Under the pieces are notes generated by a model, which saw nothing but the letters and a program-made list of their open reading frames with translations, made no database searches and was not told where the DNA came from. A stretch of DNA of 64,000 bases from Sutcliffiella horikoshii (lineage in GTDB: Bacteria > Bacillota > Bacilli > Bacillales > Bacillaceae_I), in assembly GCA_001636495.1 (NCBI GenBank), contig KV440964.1, positions 2,124,666 through 2,188,665 on the forward strand, given 5' to 3'. Each line of letters opens with the position of its first letter. Position 1 is the first letter of the stretch. The position numbers and the translations under genes are program-made. Positions 53,332 through 63,956 of the stretch are shown one piece after another.

Positions 53332-55197
53332 ATGAAGATGAGTAGATTGAAAGAGATGAAGAACAATAGTTTCCCGAAAGTGACAATGGAAGAGTGGACG
53401 AGTCAGGCAGAGAAAGCTCTAAAGGGGAAGCCTGCCTCCAAACTTAACAGTAATACATATGAAGGAATTATACGAAATCCAGTCTATATAGAAGATGATA
53501 TAAAAGAAATCCAATCCAAAAAATATATTGAGCAGGCTGAATGGTTGGTAAGTCAACAGCTGTATGCATCTCCATCATTACAGGAGTTGAATGCTCAACT
53601 TAAACAAGAGATGGGAACCGGCTTGCAGTCCATTCATTTTACCACTTATCCGTCAATGGACCATAATGCTTTATCCATTAAAGATTATTCAGACCTTCAG
53701 GCATTATTCAGTGGAATACCAGTAAACAAAGTACATCTCCATATTCATGCAGGAACCAGCACAACAACGTTCATCAATGCGTTGATTGATAGCGGGATGG
53801 AAACGAAGAACTTGCAAGGAATAATTGGAGCGGATCCTATTGGTGAGCTTGCAGCAACAGGTATGCTGAATCAGCCATTGGAGGAGTACTATGGCGAAAT
53901 GAAATCCAATATAGAATGGAAAGAAAACAATGCCCCATCTCTGAAAACAGTATGGGTGCAGTCCAATGCTTATCACAATGGTGGAGCTAATGCAGTGCAG
54001 GAGCTTGCAATTGCCATGGCGACAGCAGTGGAATATGTGCAGGCGCTAGTGGACAGAGGATTGACCGTTAATGAAGCTTCCCAGGAAATAGCATTTACTT
54101 TCCCTATTGGTAGTGACTTTTTCATGGAACTCAGCAAGCTGAGAGCGGCAAGGATCTTATGGGCTAATATCGTAGAAGCGTTTGGTGGAGATGAAAAAGC
54201 GCAGAAGATGATTCTTCACGCGACAACCTCCATGTTTACGAAATCCAACCTTGATCCATATGTAAACATGCTACGTACGACAACAGAGGCATTTACTGCA
54301 GCGATAGGTGGGGCATACAGTATCAATGTGGACAGCTATCAACAAGGTGCAGATGCGTTCTCCAGAAGAATCGCGCGTAATACGCATTACATTTTAAAAG
54401 AAGAGAGTTTCCTTTCTAAAGTAGTCGATCCTGCTGCAGGCTCCTATTATGTGGAAAACCTGACAAATCAATTGGCTGATGAGGCATGGAAGCTGTTCCA
54501 AGAACTGGACAAGCTTGGTGGAATTGTGGAAGCTCTGCGGACGGGTTATCTTCAGGACGGCATTGCCGAGGTTAAAGAAAAGCGCATTAAGGATGTTCAA
54601 AGCAGGAAAAAAGTGTTGGTCGGTACCAATATGTATGCAAACCTTCAAGAGGAGTTAAAGTGCCAAATAAGCAACAAACGTAACGAAGGAAATGAACATG
54701 TTCCAGTAAAAGTACAGGTAATTCAACCTTTAAGATTATCAGAAGCCTTTGAAAGCTTGCGTTATCAAGGGAAGTTGTATCAGGAAAAGCAGGGGACAGC
54801 GCCAACAATTACTTTAATTAACCTTGGGCCACTAGCTACACACAAACCGCGGACTGACTTTGCATCGGGCTTTTTTCAGGTAGGAGGTCTTCAACCTGTC
54901 GTAAGTCCGAGCTTTGAAGATGCTAAAGGAATAGTGGAGTGGATGTCTGATCAAAACATCACAGGGTATGTCTGCATTTGTGGAAGTGATGACACCTATG
55001 AGGAGTTGTTAAATGCAGCGGTTATGGCTATTAATTCACCTAACCGAAAAGTATTGATTGCCGGATTACCGGGGGATGAACGCCAAAAAGAGTTACAGGA
55101 AATGGGAGTGTCCGATTTTATCCATTTGCGTTCCAACTGTTATGAGCAATTAGTAACGATACACCAAGAAATGGGGTTGACCGACAATGAAGCCTGA
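53332..55197 (+). CDS. mutA: Methylmalonyl-CoA mutase small subunit
   Basis: A 621-residue MutA. The TIM-barrel part is recognisable ([50 protein letters not shown]), and a C-terminal domain with the cobalamin fold follows. The histidine of the DxHxxG cobalamin motif is absent ([15 protein letters not shown] region), as expected for the non-catalytic subunit. The start is ATG 53332 or 53338, both after GAGGGG. It overlaps mutB by 11 nt. Confidence 0.93.
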   Translation: MKMSRLKEMKNNSFPKVTMEEWTSQAEKALKGKPASKLNSNTYEGIIRNPVYIEDDIKEIQSKKYIEQAEWLVSQQLYASPSLQELNAQLKQEMGTGLQSIHFTTYPSMDHNALSIKDYSDLQALFSGIPVNKVHLHIHAGTSTTTFINALIDSGMETKNLQGIIGADPIGELAATGMLNQPLEEYYGEMKSNIEWKENNAPSLKTVWVQSNAYHNGGANAVQELAIAMATAVEYVQALVDRGLTVNEASQEIAFTFPIGSDFFMELSKLRAARILWANIVEAFGGDEKAQKMILHATTSMFTKSNLDPYVNMLRTTTEAFTAAIGGAYSINVDSYQQGADAFSRRIARNTHYILKEESFLSKVVDPAAGSYYVENLTNQLADEAWKLFQELDKLGGIVEALRTGYLQDGIAEVKEKRIKDVQSRKKVLVGTNMYANLQEELKCQISNKRNEGNEHVPVKVQVIQPLRLSEAFESLRYQGKLYQEKQGTAPTITLINLGPLATHKPRTDFASGFFQVGGLQPVVSPSFEDAKGIVEWMSDQNITGYVCICGSDDTYEELLNAAVMAINSPNRKVLIAGLPGDERQKELQEMGVSDFIHLRSNCYEQLVTIHQEMGLTDNEA

Positions 55198-57367
55198 TTT
55201 TTCAACGATTACTCTGAATAAACATGATACAACTACACAAACAGTGCCATTATCCAAGGAAACAGTGGAAGATATATTTTATGAAACAAATGAGCAGATA
55301 AAATTAAAGTCTAATTACACGCAGGCGGATTTGGATGGAGCCGACCATCTTGGAACACTTCCAGGTATTGCTCCGTATCTACGAGGACCTTACCCGACGA
55401 TGTATGTCAACCGACCTTGGACAATCCGTCAGTACGCGGGTTTCTCCACAGCGGAAGAGAGCAATGCCTTCTATAGGAGGAATCTGGAAATGGGGCAGAA
55501 GGGGCTGTCGGTTGCCTTTGACCTAGCGACACATCGTGGTTATGATTCCGACCATCCCAGAGTAGAAGGAGATGTTGGAAAAGCGGGTGTTGCCATTGAT
55601 TCCATTCTGGATATGAAGGTACTGTTCGATGGAATTCCATTGGATAAAATGTCCGTATCAATGACAATGAATGGTGCGGTTCTGCCGATCATGGCTTTTT
55701 ATATCGTTACAGCCGAGGAACAAGGGGTTAGTCCAGAGAAGCTTTCCGGAACGATCCAGAATGATATTCTAAAAGAATACATGGTTCGTAATACGTATAT
55801 ATATCCTCCTGATATGTCCATGAGAATCATAGGCGATATTTTTGCTTACACGTCTAAGCATATGCCGAAGTTCAATAGTATCAGTATTTCCGGCTATCAT
55901 ATGCAAGAAGCAGGAGCACCGGCGGATATTGAGCTTGCCTATACGCTTGCAGACGGTTTGGAATATGTGAGAACGGGACTTGAAGCTGGCATTGAAATAG
56001 ATAAATTTGCGCCGAGACTTTCGTTCTTTTGGGCAATTGGCATGAACTTTTTCATGGAAGTGGCGAAAATGCGGGCAGCTCGATTTATTTGGGCGAAGAT
56101 GATGAAGGAGTTTACTCCTCAAAATCCTAAGTCCATGGCTTTAAGGACTCATTCCCAAACATCGGGATGGAGCTTGACGGAACAGGATCCATTCAACAAT
56201 GTGACGCGTACTTGCATTGAGGCATTAGCGGCAGCAAATGGCCATACGCAATCCTTGCACACTAACGCATTAGATGAAGCTATTGCACTACCTACAGACT
56301 TTTCCGCCCGTATCGCCCGCAATACACAGTTGTATTTGCAGGAGGAAACAGAGATAACCAAGGTTATTGATCCATGGGCTGGTTCTTACTATGTAGAAAC
56401 ATTGACGAAGGAATTGATTGATAAAGCTTGGGCTCATATTGAAGAAATAGAAGAGCTTGGTGGCATGGCAAAAGCGATCGAAACAGGATTGCCGAAGATG
56501 AGAATTGAAGAAGCGTCAGCACGTCGTCAGGCAAAGATTGATTCAGGAAAAGAAGCAATCATTGGCGTGAACAAATTCCGTTTGGAAAAAGAAGATATGA
56601 GTATTGATGTTCTTGATATTGATAATGCCGAGGTTCGTAAAAAACAAATCCTCCGTTTGCAAGAGCTTCGTGAAAACAGAGATGAAACAGAAGTGGTATC
56701 TGCTCTTGAAGCACTGACAGATGCGGCTCGCACAGGGAAGGGTAATCTATTGGAGCTAGCTGTGGACGCTGCCCGTGCGCGTGCAAGTCTTGGTGAGATT
56801 TCAGATGCCATAGAAAAGGTAGCCAATCGTCATCGAGCTGTCATTCGTTCTATCAGCGGGGTGTATAGCAGTGAATTCTCCAATGAGGAGGAGATGAAGG
56901 CAGTGAAGGATAAAATTGAAGAATTCCTAGAGCTCGAAGGAAGAAGACCAAGGATCATGATTGCGAAAATGGGTCAGGATGGTCATGACAGAGGGGCAAA
57001 AGTCATTTCCACCGCATTCGCCGACCTTGGATTCGATGTGGATATCGGACCTCTTTTCCAAACACCAGCAGAAACAGCGCTCCAAGCAGTGGAAAATGAC
57101 GTACATGTTATCGGCATCAGTTCCCTTGCTGCCGGTCACAAAACTCTCTTACCACAATTAGTGGAAGAATTGAAAAAGTTGTACCGTGAAGACATCATTG
57201 TTGTGATTGGCGGAGTAATTCCTGCCCAGGATTATGATTTCCTTTACAATAATGGCGCTTCCGCCATCTTTGGACCTGGAACGGTCATTCCGCGTGCAGC
57301 CGAGAAAGTCCTAGAGGAAATCTACGAACGACTTGGCTATGAAGAAGTGGAAGAGACACATGACTAA
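55187..57367 (+). CDS. mutB: Methylmalonyl-CoA mutase large (catalytic) subunit
   Basis: 726 residues. TIM-barrel motifs ([61 protein letters not shown]) precede the cobalamin-binding domain [36 protein letters not shown], where the DGHDRG His ligates cobalt. It interconverts methylmalonyl-CoA and succinyl-CoA. It would channel propionyl-CoA from Val/Ile breakdown, connecting to the bkd operon nearby. Confidence 0.96.
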   Translation: MKPDFSTITLNKHDTTTQTVPLSKETVEDIFYETNEQIKLKSNYTQADLDGADHLGTLPGIAPYLRGPYPTMYVNRPWTIRQYAGFSTAEESNAFYRRNLEMGQKGLSVAFDLATHRGYDSDHPRVEGDVGKAGVAIDSILDMKVLFDGIPLDKMSVSMTMNGAVLPIMAFYIVTAEEQGVSPEKLSGTIQNDILKEYMVRNTYIYPPDMSMRIIGDIFAYTSKHMPKFNSISISGYHMQEAGAPADIELAYTLADGLEYVRTGLEAGIEIDKFAPRLSFFWAIGMNFFMEVAKMRAARFIWAKMMKEFTPQNPKSMALRTHSQTSGWSLTEQDPFNNVTRTCIEALAAANGHTQSLHTNALDEAIALPTDFSARIARNTQLYLQEETEITKVIDPWAGSYYVETLTKELIDKAWAHIEEIEELGGMAKAIETGLPKMRIEEASARRQAKIDSGKEAIIGVNKFRLEKEDMSIDVLDIDNAEVRKKQILRLQELRENRDETEVVSALEALTDAARTGKGNLLELAVDAARARASLGEISDAIEKVANRHRAVIRSISGVYSSEFSNEEEMKAVKDKIEEFLELEGRRPRIMIAKMGQDGHDRGAKVISTAFADLGFDVDIGPLFQTPAETALQAVENDVHVIGISSLAAGHKTLLPQLVEELKKLYREDIIVVIGGVIPAQDYDFLYNNGASAIFGPGTVIPRAAEKVLEEIYERLGYEEVEETHD

Positions 57368-58382
57368 AGAACGGAAGCCTCGTAAAAAGGTGCTCCGGAA
57401 AGTCGAGCGGAGTACCGACGATATCATTGCAGGTATCCATGCAGGAGTTCGGTCCGATCTTGCTCAAGCTATTACTCTAGTGGAAAGCAATGCAACACGA
57501 CACTTTCATAAAAGTCAGGAAATCATCCAGGAGATTATGCCTTCAACAGGACGTTCCGTTCGGATTGGAATCAGTGGGGTGCCGGGTGCAGGGAAGAGTA
57601 CTTTTATTGAAGCGTTTGGATTGTATTTGTGCGAGCAGGGCCATAAAGTGGCTGTGCTGGCAGTCGATCCGAGCAGCTCCAAGACTGGTGGAAGTATCCT
57701 TGGAGATAAAACCAGGATGGAGCAGCTGGCAAGACATCCACAGGCGTTCATACGGCCGTCTCCTTCAAGTGGAACGCTTGGCGGTGTACACAGGAAAACG
57801 CGTGAGAGCATTCTTTTGTGTGAAGCGGCAGGGTATGATGTCATTTTGGTGGAGACAGTAGGTGTCGGTCAGAGCGAAGCCATAGTCCGTGATATGGTCG
57901 ATTTCTTTTTACTGCTTGTTCTAACGGGTGCAGGGGATGAGCTACAAGGAATGAAAAAGGGCATTATGGAGCTTGTGGATGCAATCGTTGTGAACAAAGC
58001 CGATGGAGACAATAAAGCAAGGGCAGAGAAAACTGCCCATGAGTACAAGCAAATCCTTCATTTCCTGCAATATGCAACAGAGGGGTGGGAAACGAAGGCA
58101 TTTACTTGCTCGTCGCTGCATAATGTGGACGTGGATAAAACGTGGAATATAGTTCAGGAGTTTGTGCATAGCACGAAAGAATCAGGTGTTTTTTGTAAGC
58201 GAAGGAATGCACAAAAGAAGACTTGGTTTTATACTTCGTTGAAGGATCAGATAGAGCGAATGTTTTTTGAGGATGAAATAGTGAAACAACAGTTGCCGGT
58301 TTTAGAGAAGCAAATTGGAGAAGATGAAGTTTCTGTTTCTATGGCGGTGGAGAAGTTAGTGGGAAGTTACAAACATAATTAG
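57360..58382 (+). CDS. meaB: MeaB/ArgK-type GTPase chaperone of methylmalonyl-CoA mutase
   Basis: A 340-residue G3E-family P-loop GTPase. [19 protein letters not shown] is Walker [22 protein letters not shown] and [11 protein letters not shown] are switch regions, and VVNKADGDN is the base-specificity NKxD. It protects and reactivates the mutase by gating cobalamin delivery. ATG 57360 overlaps the mutB stop by 8 nt. The frame reaches 57333, but the overlap suggests the internal start. Confidence 0.93.
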   Translation: MTKERKPRKKVLRKVERSTDDIIAGIHAGVRSDLAQAITLVESNATRHFHKSQEIIQEIMPSTGRSVRIGISGVPGAGKSTFIEAFGLYLCEQGHKVAVLAVDPSSSKTGGSILGDKTRMEQLARHPQAFIRPSPSSGTLGGVHRKTRESILLCEAAGYDVILVETVGVGQSEAIVRDMVDFFLLLVLTGAGDELQGMKKGIMELVDAIVVNKADGDNKARAEKTAHEYKQILHFLQYATEGWETKAFTCSSLHNVDVDKTWNIVQEFVHSTKESGVFCKRRNAQKKTWFYTSLKDQIERMFFEDEIVKQQLPVLEKQIGEDEVSVSMAVEKLVGSYKHN

Positions 58383-58396
58383 AGGGCACAAAAAAA

Positions 58397-58425
58397 GGAA
58401 AGTGAGCATATCACTTTCCTTCATC
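58397..58425. terminator. Hairpin after meaB
   Basis: GGAAAGTGA (58397-58405) pairs perfectly with TCACTTTCC (58411-58419). The T tail is short on the plus strand and better on the minus strand. Confidence 0.7.
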
Positions 58426-58560
58426 TAGGGAGTATAGGGGTATGGATATCTAGATGTTACAGTTATAATACCCGCTATAATAGAAAATAAACCTTTTTTG
58501 TTTTTTTATTTGAAAATAATTGGTATGATAAGAGTAGTTTAAAACTTGAGGTGATACAAC

Positions 58561-58998
58561 ATGAATATCGATTTTAATATGTTTATGAATGATGTTGTTC
58601 GCACTGCCAGAGAAGAAATGGATAACGCTGGCTATGAGCAACTTAGAACAGTTGAAGATGTAGAAGAAGCATTTGCACGCAAAGGGACGACACTTGTAAT
58701 GGTGAACTCTGTTTGTGGTTGTGCAGGTGGAATTGCTCGCCCAGCAGCAACCCATTCAGTACATTATGACAAGCGCCCGACTCACTTGGTTACAGTATTT
58801 GCTGGTCAGGATAAAGAAGCGACGGAGAAAGCACGTGAATATTTCGAAGGCTATCCGCCGTCCTCTCCTTCTTTTGCCTTACTCAAAGACGGGAAGATCG
58901 TTACGATGGTTGAAAGACACGAAATCGAAGGCCATGCGCCAATGTCTGTCATCACAAAGCTACAAGGTTATTTCGAAGAGCATTGTGAAGAGCTATAA
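58561..58998 (+). CDS. brxB: Bacilliredoxin BrxB (YqiW)
   Basis: A 145-residue thioredoxin-like protein of the YphP/YqiW family. [19 protein letters not shown] holds the CGC active site that removes bacillithiol from S-bacillithiolated proteins. [28 protein letters not shown] and [23 protein letters not shown] are conserved. A GAGGTG site precedes ATG 58561. Position near the bkd/mut region matches B. subtilis yqiW. Confidence 0.93.
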   Translation: MNIDFNMFMNDVVRTAREEMDNAGYEQLRTVEDVEEAFARKGTTLVMVNSVCGCAGGIARPAATHSVHYDKRPTHLVTVFAGQDKEATEKAREYFEGYPPSSPSFALLKDGKIVTMVERHEIEGHAPMSVITKLQGYFEEHCEEL

Positions 58999-59008
58999 GA
59001 AAGCTTTA

Positions 59009-59046
59009 AAAAATGTCGATTCCAGTTATGGGATCGGCATTTTTTT
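59009..59046 (+). terminator. Terminator of brxB
   Basis: AAAAATGTCGAT (59009-59020) pairs with ATCGGCATTTTT (59033-59044) through one G-T pair, followed by T. Confidence 0.88.
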
Positions 59047-59097
59047 GTTGTGTAGGAGATTGGAGTAATCGTTAGGGTAAACCTAAATCCACGTGTT

Positions 59098-59220
59098 GAA
59101 GACCTCGGTTACGAGAAAAAGGGAGAAGAGAGGTCCTCATAGGGGTGATGAAGACTTCAGTGATGAGTAAAAAGGAGAAGAGAGGTCCTCATAGATGAGA
59201 TGAAGAGCTTGGTGACAATG
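59098..59220. repeat. Tandem 52-bp repeat, about 2.4 copies
   Basis: Units begin at 59098, 59150 and 59202. They share GAAGACCTCGGTTACGAG-like starts and GGAGAAGAGAGGTCCTCATA near the end. AGAGGTCCTC is partly palindromic. The rest of the gap 59047-59429 shows no supported gene. Confidence 0.75.
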
Positions 59221-59429
59221 ATTTATATTGGATCAGTCAAGAATGAAGCGTAAGGGCAAGATCCGGCCAATATTTCAAAACATCTGAGACCTTGATTACA
59301 TTTTGGCGGTTACCAGAGGGCAAGTGCTTTTTTGTTGTAGCATCTAAAGCTAATATTTACCGCTACTTCCTCTCCCCATAGCATATTAAAATAATAGTTA
59401 GGCAAGTTAATAGGAGGAAGTAACAGGAC

Positions 59430-60947
59430 ATGCAACTTAGACGGAAACTTACGTTTTTTCTTATGGCTCTCCTAGTTATAGTGAGTGCCATAACTATATA
59501 TTTAATAAATTCAACAAAGCCAGTATCAACTGATGCGAACCCAGAAAAGAAACCGGAAGTGGAGGAGGAACTAACTGACAACCCTCCTGAAATTATTCAT
59601 TTCACCCATACTTCTTCAGATAAGAAAGAAGATTCTGTAGTAAGTGGAGATGTAGAACTCCAATTAGAAGCAAAGGATGACAACTCAATCAGTAAGGTAG
59701 AATTTTATTCTAGCAATGGCGACTACTTAATTGGAGAAAAGGAACAAGCGCCGTACACAATCAACTGGTCTACCGATCCATGGGTAGAGAATGGGGAGCA
59801 GATACTAAAAGTCGTTGTATATGATAGCGCGGGTCAAAAGGCGGAAGCAACGAAAAAGGTAACAGTAGAAAATAAAGAGGAATCGGAAGCGGAGTACAAA
59901 ATGGTAGGTTATTATGCGGGATGGGCCAGCTATTCCGGTTTCCAGGTCACTGATATTGAAGCTAGTAAACTGACACATATCAACTATGCGTTTGCTAACA
60001 TATCAAACGATGGAGAAATTGTTGTAGGTGACCCAGCGAGCGACTATGAAAATTTCAAGCAGCTGCAACAACTAAAGAAGAAACACCCTCATCTGAAAAC
60101 AATGATTTCTGTTGGCGGATGGACTTGGTCGAAGAATTTTTCTGATGCAGCAACTACTAAAGATTCCAGAGCCAAATTTGCCGAAAGTGTTCGGCGCTTT
60201 ATTTTAGAAAATGGATTTGATGGGGTGGATTTAGATTGGGAGTACCCGGTGAGTGGGGGACATCCTAATAACGTGAACCGGCCTGAGGATAAGCAAAATT
60301 ACACACTTTTACTTAAAAAGATCAGGCAAACCTTGAACGACCAAGAAAAGAAGGATGGTAAAGAGTATTTGCTAACAATGGCAGCGGGAGCAAGTGAATC
60401 TCATGCTGTAAATATGGAATTATCAGAGTTGCATCAATATGTCGATTATATTCAGTTAATGACCTATGACATCAACGGGGAATGGGATGAATTGACCGGT
60501 TTGAATGCGCCATTGTATAAAGATTCTAATAGTGCGTTCAGTTGGCAGTGGAGTGTGCAAGACGGAATTGAAACCTATGTGAAAAGTGGTGTGCCGGCAG
60601 ATAAGCTGGTAATGGGAATGCCGTTCTACGGGAGGGTGTTCCATGAAGCGGGTGCGGCTAATAACGGCTTGTATCAGTCGTTCAATGGAGGTACATCATT
60701 TAGCTATGCCAAGCTTGATTCCGACTACATCAACAAGAACGGATTTGAGCGATATTGGTTAGAAGAGACAGAGGTACCAATCCTTTATGATGGCAAAACG
60801 TTCATCAGTTATGATGATGAAGAGTCGATCGTGAAGAAAACTGAATTACTGAAAGCTAATGGACTTGGTGGAGCGATGATGTGGGAGCTGAGTCAGGATC
60901 CTGATGGGATATTGCTGAATCCGATATATGAAGAATTGAATAGATGA
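59430..60947 (+). CDS. GH18 chitinase with N-terminal anchor and Ig-like domain
   Basis: 505 residues. An uncleaved-type membrane anchor or signal (residues ~6-26) is followed by an acidic stretch. An Ig-like/Big domain (residues ~50-150; ELQLEAKDDNSISKVEFYSSNGDYL) precedes a GH18 barrel (residues ~155-500). The catalytic motif DGVDLDWEYP, with Glu as the acid, and the substrate-binding SVGGWTWSKNF, MTYDINGEWD and MPFYGRVF motifs are all intact. It should hydrolyse chitin or related N-acetylglucosamine polymers. The product fits the nag operon at the other end of the window. AGGAGG precedes the ATG. Confidence 0.92.
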   Translation: MQLRRKLTFFLMALLVIVSAITIYLINSTKPVSTDANPEKKPEVEEELTDNPPEIIHFTHTSSDKKEDSVVSGDVELQLEAKDDNSISKVEFYSSNGDYLIGEKEQAPYTINWSTDPWVENGEQILKVVVYDSAGQKAEATKKVTVENKEESEAEYKMVGYYAGWASYSGFQVTDIEASKLTHINYAFANISNDGEIVVGDPASDYENFKQLQQLKKKHPHLKTMISVGGWTWSKNFSDAATTKDSRAKFAESVRRFILENGFDGVDLDWEYPVSGGHPNNVNRPEDKQNYTLLLKKIRQTLNDQEKKDGKEYLLTMAAGASESHAVNMELSELHQYVDYIQLMTYDINGEWDELTGLNAPLYKDSNSAFSWQWSVQDGIETYVKSGVPADKLVMGMPFYGRVFHEAGAANNGLYQSFNGGTSFSYAKLDSDYINKNGFERYWLEETEVPILYDGKTFISYDDEESIVKKTELLKANGLGGAMMWELSQDPDGILLNPIYEELNR

Positions 60948-60952
60948 TAGGA

Positions 60953-60986
60953 AAAGCACGCCAGTAAGAGGGCGTGCTTTAGTTTT
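60953..60986. terminator. Terminator after the chitinase gene
   Basis: AAAGCACGCC (60953-60962) pairs perfectly with GGCGTGCTTT (60971-60980), then AGTTTTGA. It faces the convergent DUF1672 array as well. Confidence 0.85.
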
Positions 60987-61002
60987 GACTATTTAATAAT
61001 CG

Positions 61003-61928
61003 TCATTCTTTGACTATATGGTCTGGATGAGCACGCATTAGTGAACTTTCCTTAAATCCTAATGCATTAGTGCTGTCAATTAGATTATCATTTAATATAA
61101 CGGAGTAATAACCTTTTGGGATATTTTCAAGGTTTTCGAGTTTCTGAACGATATCATTAAATATTTCTTCATTGGGTTGTGTATCAGGTTCTTCCATAAA
61201 TAGATAAAGAGTGAGAATGATACCTTTAGAGGGGTAATCATTTTTTGTAAAGAAAGATTTCCATTCTTTTTTTGTGGTATCAGGCTTTTCCAAATACTTT
61301 TCAAGGAGTCGTTTGAACATGGGATCACGGCTATTGATATAATAATAGGAATTACCGAAACCACCTGCACGAACATTTATCAAAGCTTTATCTGTTATGC
61401 CTACAACAGGATGTTCTTCTACAATATCATGAATAAATGCTTCATAATTATCTATTTATTGATCAAATATCATGGCAAAAATCCCTGTAATAATTGCATT
61501 TTCCACTTGCCCCTCTTGAGACCATACATTTTCACTATTTACTTCTTTCTGATCTACATCAATTGGAACAATGGCATATGTATAGAAGTGTGGTTCTCCA
61601 ACGGACTCTACAAACACGGTAGCCCCGTCAACGGCACCAACCATATTATGTACGATTACTTCTGTCTTGTATTTTTCCAAGAAGAACTTCTCCACAGCCT
61701 CTGTGATTTCTTCCTTATTTTTCTGAGCTATTTTATCGGTCTTGTTTCCATTTTTAAGAGTATAACCTTCGCCAGTATAGTCCTGTACTCGAACTAATCT
61801 ATCATCTTTATTGTTGTTTTCAGCCCTAGCATCATCTGGTTGATTATTTCCTGATTGGAAATTACTGCATCCAGGTAATAATAGTGAAAATCCTATACAA
61901 ATAATGAAAATTTATATATAGTATTCAT
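61003..61928 (-). pseudogene. Broken DUF1672 lipoprotein gene
   Basis: A third member of the tandem DUF1672 group, inactivated. From ATG 61928 (GGAGGAC upstream) the frame shifts after about six codons: MNTIYKF then a stop, while the next frame gives IFIICIGFSLLLPGCSNFQ, the lipoprotein signal and lipobox. Further on, a TAA at 61456-61458 interrupts ...IFAMIFDQ-stop-IDNYEAFIHD. Beyond it the frame stays open to 61003 (...PDHIVKE). Two lesions are enough to abolish the product, yet the rest is well conserved, so the loss is recent. Confidence 0.85.
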
Positions 61929-61946
61929 GTTTTAAGTCCTCCTATA

Positions 61947-62864
61947 TTACTCTTTGATAATTTTATTAGGAGTAGCCCGTTTTAACGAGTTGTCTTTATA
62001 TCCAATTCCAGATTTTTTATTGATTAAATTATCGTTCAAAATTACACTGTATGCAGCCTTTGGCAACTCTTCCATTTCCACAATGTCTGATAAAATTCTT
62101 TCAAACAGTTCATTATCCGGTTCTAAATTTTCTTCCTTCATGTAGAGGTAAATGGTAAAGGTGATACTGTTTGCTGTGTACATTTCAGATGTAAAAATAT
62201 TCTTTATTTCATTAGCACTAACATTCGGATTTTCGAGATAGTGGTCTAGTAAAATATCAAACTCATCTCCGGTTGTATTCGTGTAATAAAATGGGGTAGC
62301 ATAGCCTGCTGCGCTTACTCTTTTTAATGCCTCTTGCGTTCTACCTGTTATCGGTTCTGTCTTACTAAGTTCTTCTAAATATTTATCTAAAACTGCTATT
62401 TCCTTGTCGAAAACCATTGCAAATAAGGCAGTCTTAATGGCATTCTCAACTTGGCCTTCTTGAGACCATACCTTATCTGTATGGATTTTCTTCTGACTTA
62501 TATCGATAGGCACAATCGCAAAAGTATAAAAGTGGGGCTCGCCGATTGATTCAACATACACGCTGACACCACCAGAGGCACCAACCATGTTATGTACAAT
62601 TACTTCTGTTTTGTATTTTTCCAAGAAAAACTTCTCCACAGCCTCTGTGATTTCTTCCTTATTTTCTTGAGCTATTTTATCCGTTTTGTTTCCATCTCTA
62701 AGAGTATAACCTTCACCAGTATAGTCCTGCACACTAACTAATCTATCATCTTTATTGTTGTGTTCTGCCTTAGCACTATCAGGTTGACCATTTTCTGATT
62801 GTAGATTGCTGCATCCAGCTAAGAATAGGAAGAATGCTAAACATATTATAAAAACTCTTTCCAT
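61947..62864 (-). CDS. DUF1672-family lipoprotein, copy 2
   Basis: 305 residues with signal peptide and lipobox (MERVFIICLAFFLFLAGCSN; lipidated Cys18). After a polar linker comes the family core: VSVQDYTGEGYTLRDGN, VEKFFLEKYKTEVIVHNMVGA, WSQEGQVENAIKTALFAMVFD and the end YSVILNDNLINKKSGIGYKD. DUF1672 lipoproteins occur in Bacillus and Staphylococcus and have no known function. ATG 62864 has GGAGGT upstream. Confidence 0.88.
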   Translation of the reverse strand: MERVFIICLAFFLFLAGCSNLQSENGQPDSAKAEHNNKDDRLVSVQDYTGEGYTLRDGNKTDKIAQENKEEITEAVEKFFLEKYKTEVIVHNMVGASGGVSVYVESIGEPHFYTFAIVPIDISQKKIHTDKVWSQEGQVENAIKTALFAMVFDKEIAVLDKYLEELSKTEPITGRTQEALKRVSAAGYATPFYYTNTTGDEFDILLDHYLENPNVSANEIKNIFTSEMYTANSITFTIYLYMKEENLEPDNELFERILSDIVEMEELPKAAYSVILNDNLINKKSGIGYKDNSLKRATPNKIIKE

Positions 62865-62959
62865 GGGGTTTTAAACCTCCAGTCTCATAATTTCATTTAG
62901 ATAGTACTTAATTTCATTTTTAAATTCTCTAGAATATGTCTCAGATAAATAGCGGCATA

Positions 62960-63868
62960 TTATTCCTTAATAATATCGTTAGGATAAGAATGCTCTATAG
63001 AGTTGTCTTTTGCTCCGATCGCTGTTGTTTTATTGATCCAATTATCATTTAAGATGATGTTATATGCTCCTCTAGGAATACCCTTCATCTCTTCAATGTC
63101 TGATACAATTTGGTTGAGTATCTTTTCGTCGGGTTCAACATTTTCTTCCATATATAAAGATATACTAAATAATATGGAATCAGGGGAGTAGGGGTTTTGT
63201 TCAATTAGGTCTTTCCATTCTGATATGGAAATCTCCTGATCATTCATATATTCTTCAAAGAGGAAGTCTAAGGAGTCACCCATTGTACTAGAGTAATAAA
63301 AAGGAGTACTATATCCTGTGGCCCGAACATTTCTTAAAGCTTCTTCGGTTATTCCAGTTATTGCATAATCTTTAACTATATCTAGTAGATACTTTTCAAG
63401 TTTGGAAAACTCCTCATGAAAAATCATGGCATATAGAGCGGTTTTAATTGCATTCTCCACCTGACCTTCTTGAGACCATACATTTTCACTAACTACTTTT
63501 TTCTGATCTACATCAATTGGAACAATGGCATACGTATAGAAGTGAGGTTCGCCAACTGACTCTACAAACACGGTAGCTCCATCAGCCGCACCAACCATGT
63601 TATGTACCATTACTTCTGTTTTGTATTTTTCCAAGAAAAACATCTCCACAGCTTTCGTGATTGCTTCTTTATTTTCTTGAGCTATTTTATCCGACTTGTT
63701 TCCATTCCTAAGAGTATAGCCTTCACCAGTATAGTCCTGCACACGAACCAAAGTATCGTCTACTTTGTTGTTTTCTCCTTGAGTAGCGTTGGTATTTTTA
63801 CCATTCTGCTGATTGCAACCAGATAATAGCAATAGAATACCTGCGAAAACCACCAATAACCTAACCAA
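62960..63868 (-). CDS. DUF1672-family lipoprotein, copy 3
   Basis: 302 residues starting at TTG 63868 (MVRLLVVFAGILLLLSGCNQQ; lipidated Cys18), after AGGAG. It shares the core VRVQDYTGEGYTLRNGNKSDKIAQENKEAITKAVE, HNMVGAADGATVFVESVGEPHFYTYAIVPIDVDQKK and WSQEGQVENAIKTALYAM with its two neighbours. It is the upstream-most of the array and is probably transcribed from within the last 130 bases of the window. Confidence 0.88.
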   Translation of the reverse strand: MVRLLVVFAGILLLLSGCNQQNGKNTNATQGENNKVDDTLVRVQDYTGEGYTLRNGNKSDKIAQENKEAITKAVEMFFLEKYKTEVMVHNMVGAADGATVFVESVGEPHFYTYAIVPIDVDQKKVVSENVWSQEGQVENAIKTALYAMIFHEEFSKLEKYLLDIVKDYAITGITEEALRNVRATGYSTPFYYSSTMGDSLDFLFEEYMNDQEISISEWKDLIEQNPYSPDSILFSISLYMEENVEPDEKILNQIVSDIEEMKGIPRGAYNIILNDNWINKTTAIGAKDNSIEHSYPNDIIKE

Positions 63869-63896
63869 CGTAACAACTCCTATCTAAGATCATATT

Positions 63897-63956
63897 AATC
63901 TCTTGAAAACTAAAAATACACGTATTACTTATACGTGTACTTTAGTTTAAGAGATT
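63897..63956. repeat. Long imperfect inverted repeat near the window end
   Basis: AATCTCTTGAAAACTAAA...TACACGTAT and ATACGTGTAC...TTTAGTTTAAGAGATT pair over most of 60 nt with two small bulges. It may be a bidirectional terminator for a gene beyond the window. Confidence 0.6.

Noticed and set aside
58450-58755. 101-aa minus-strand frame overlapping brxB
   Set aside because: Antisense shadow of the conserved bacilliredoxin gene and its promoter.
59098-59220. CRISPR-like repeat-spacer structure
   Set aside because: The whole 52-bp unit repeats; there are no variable spacers and no cas genes.
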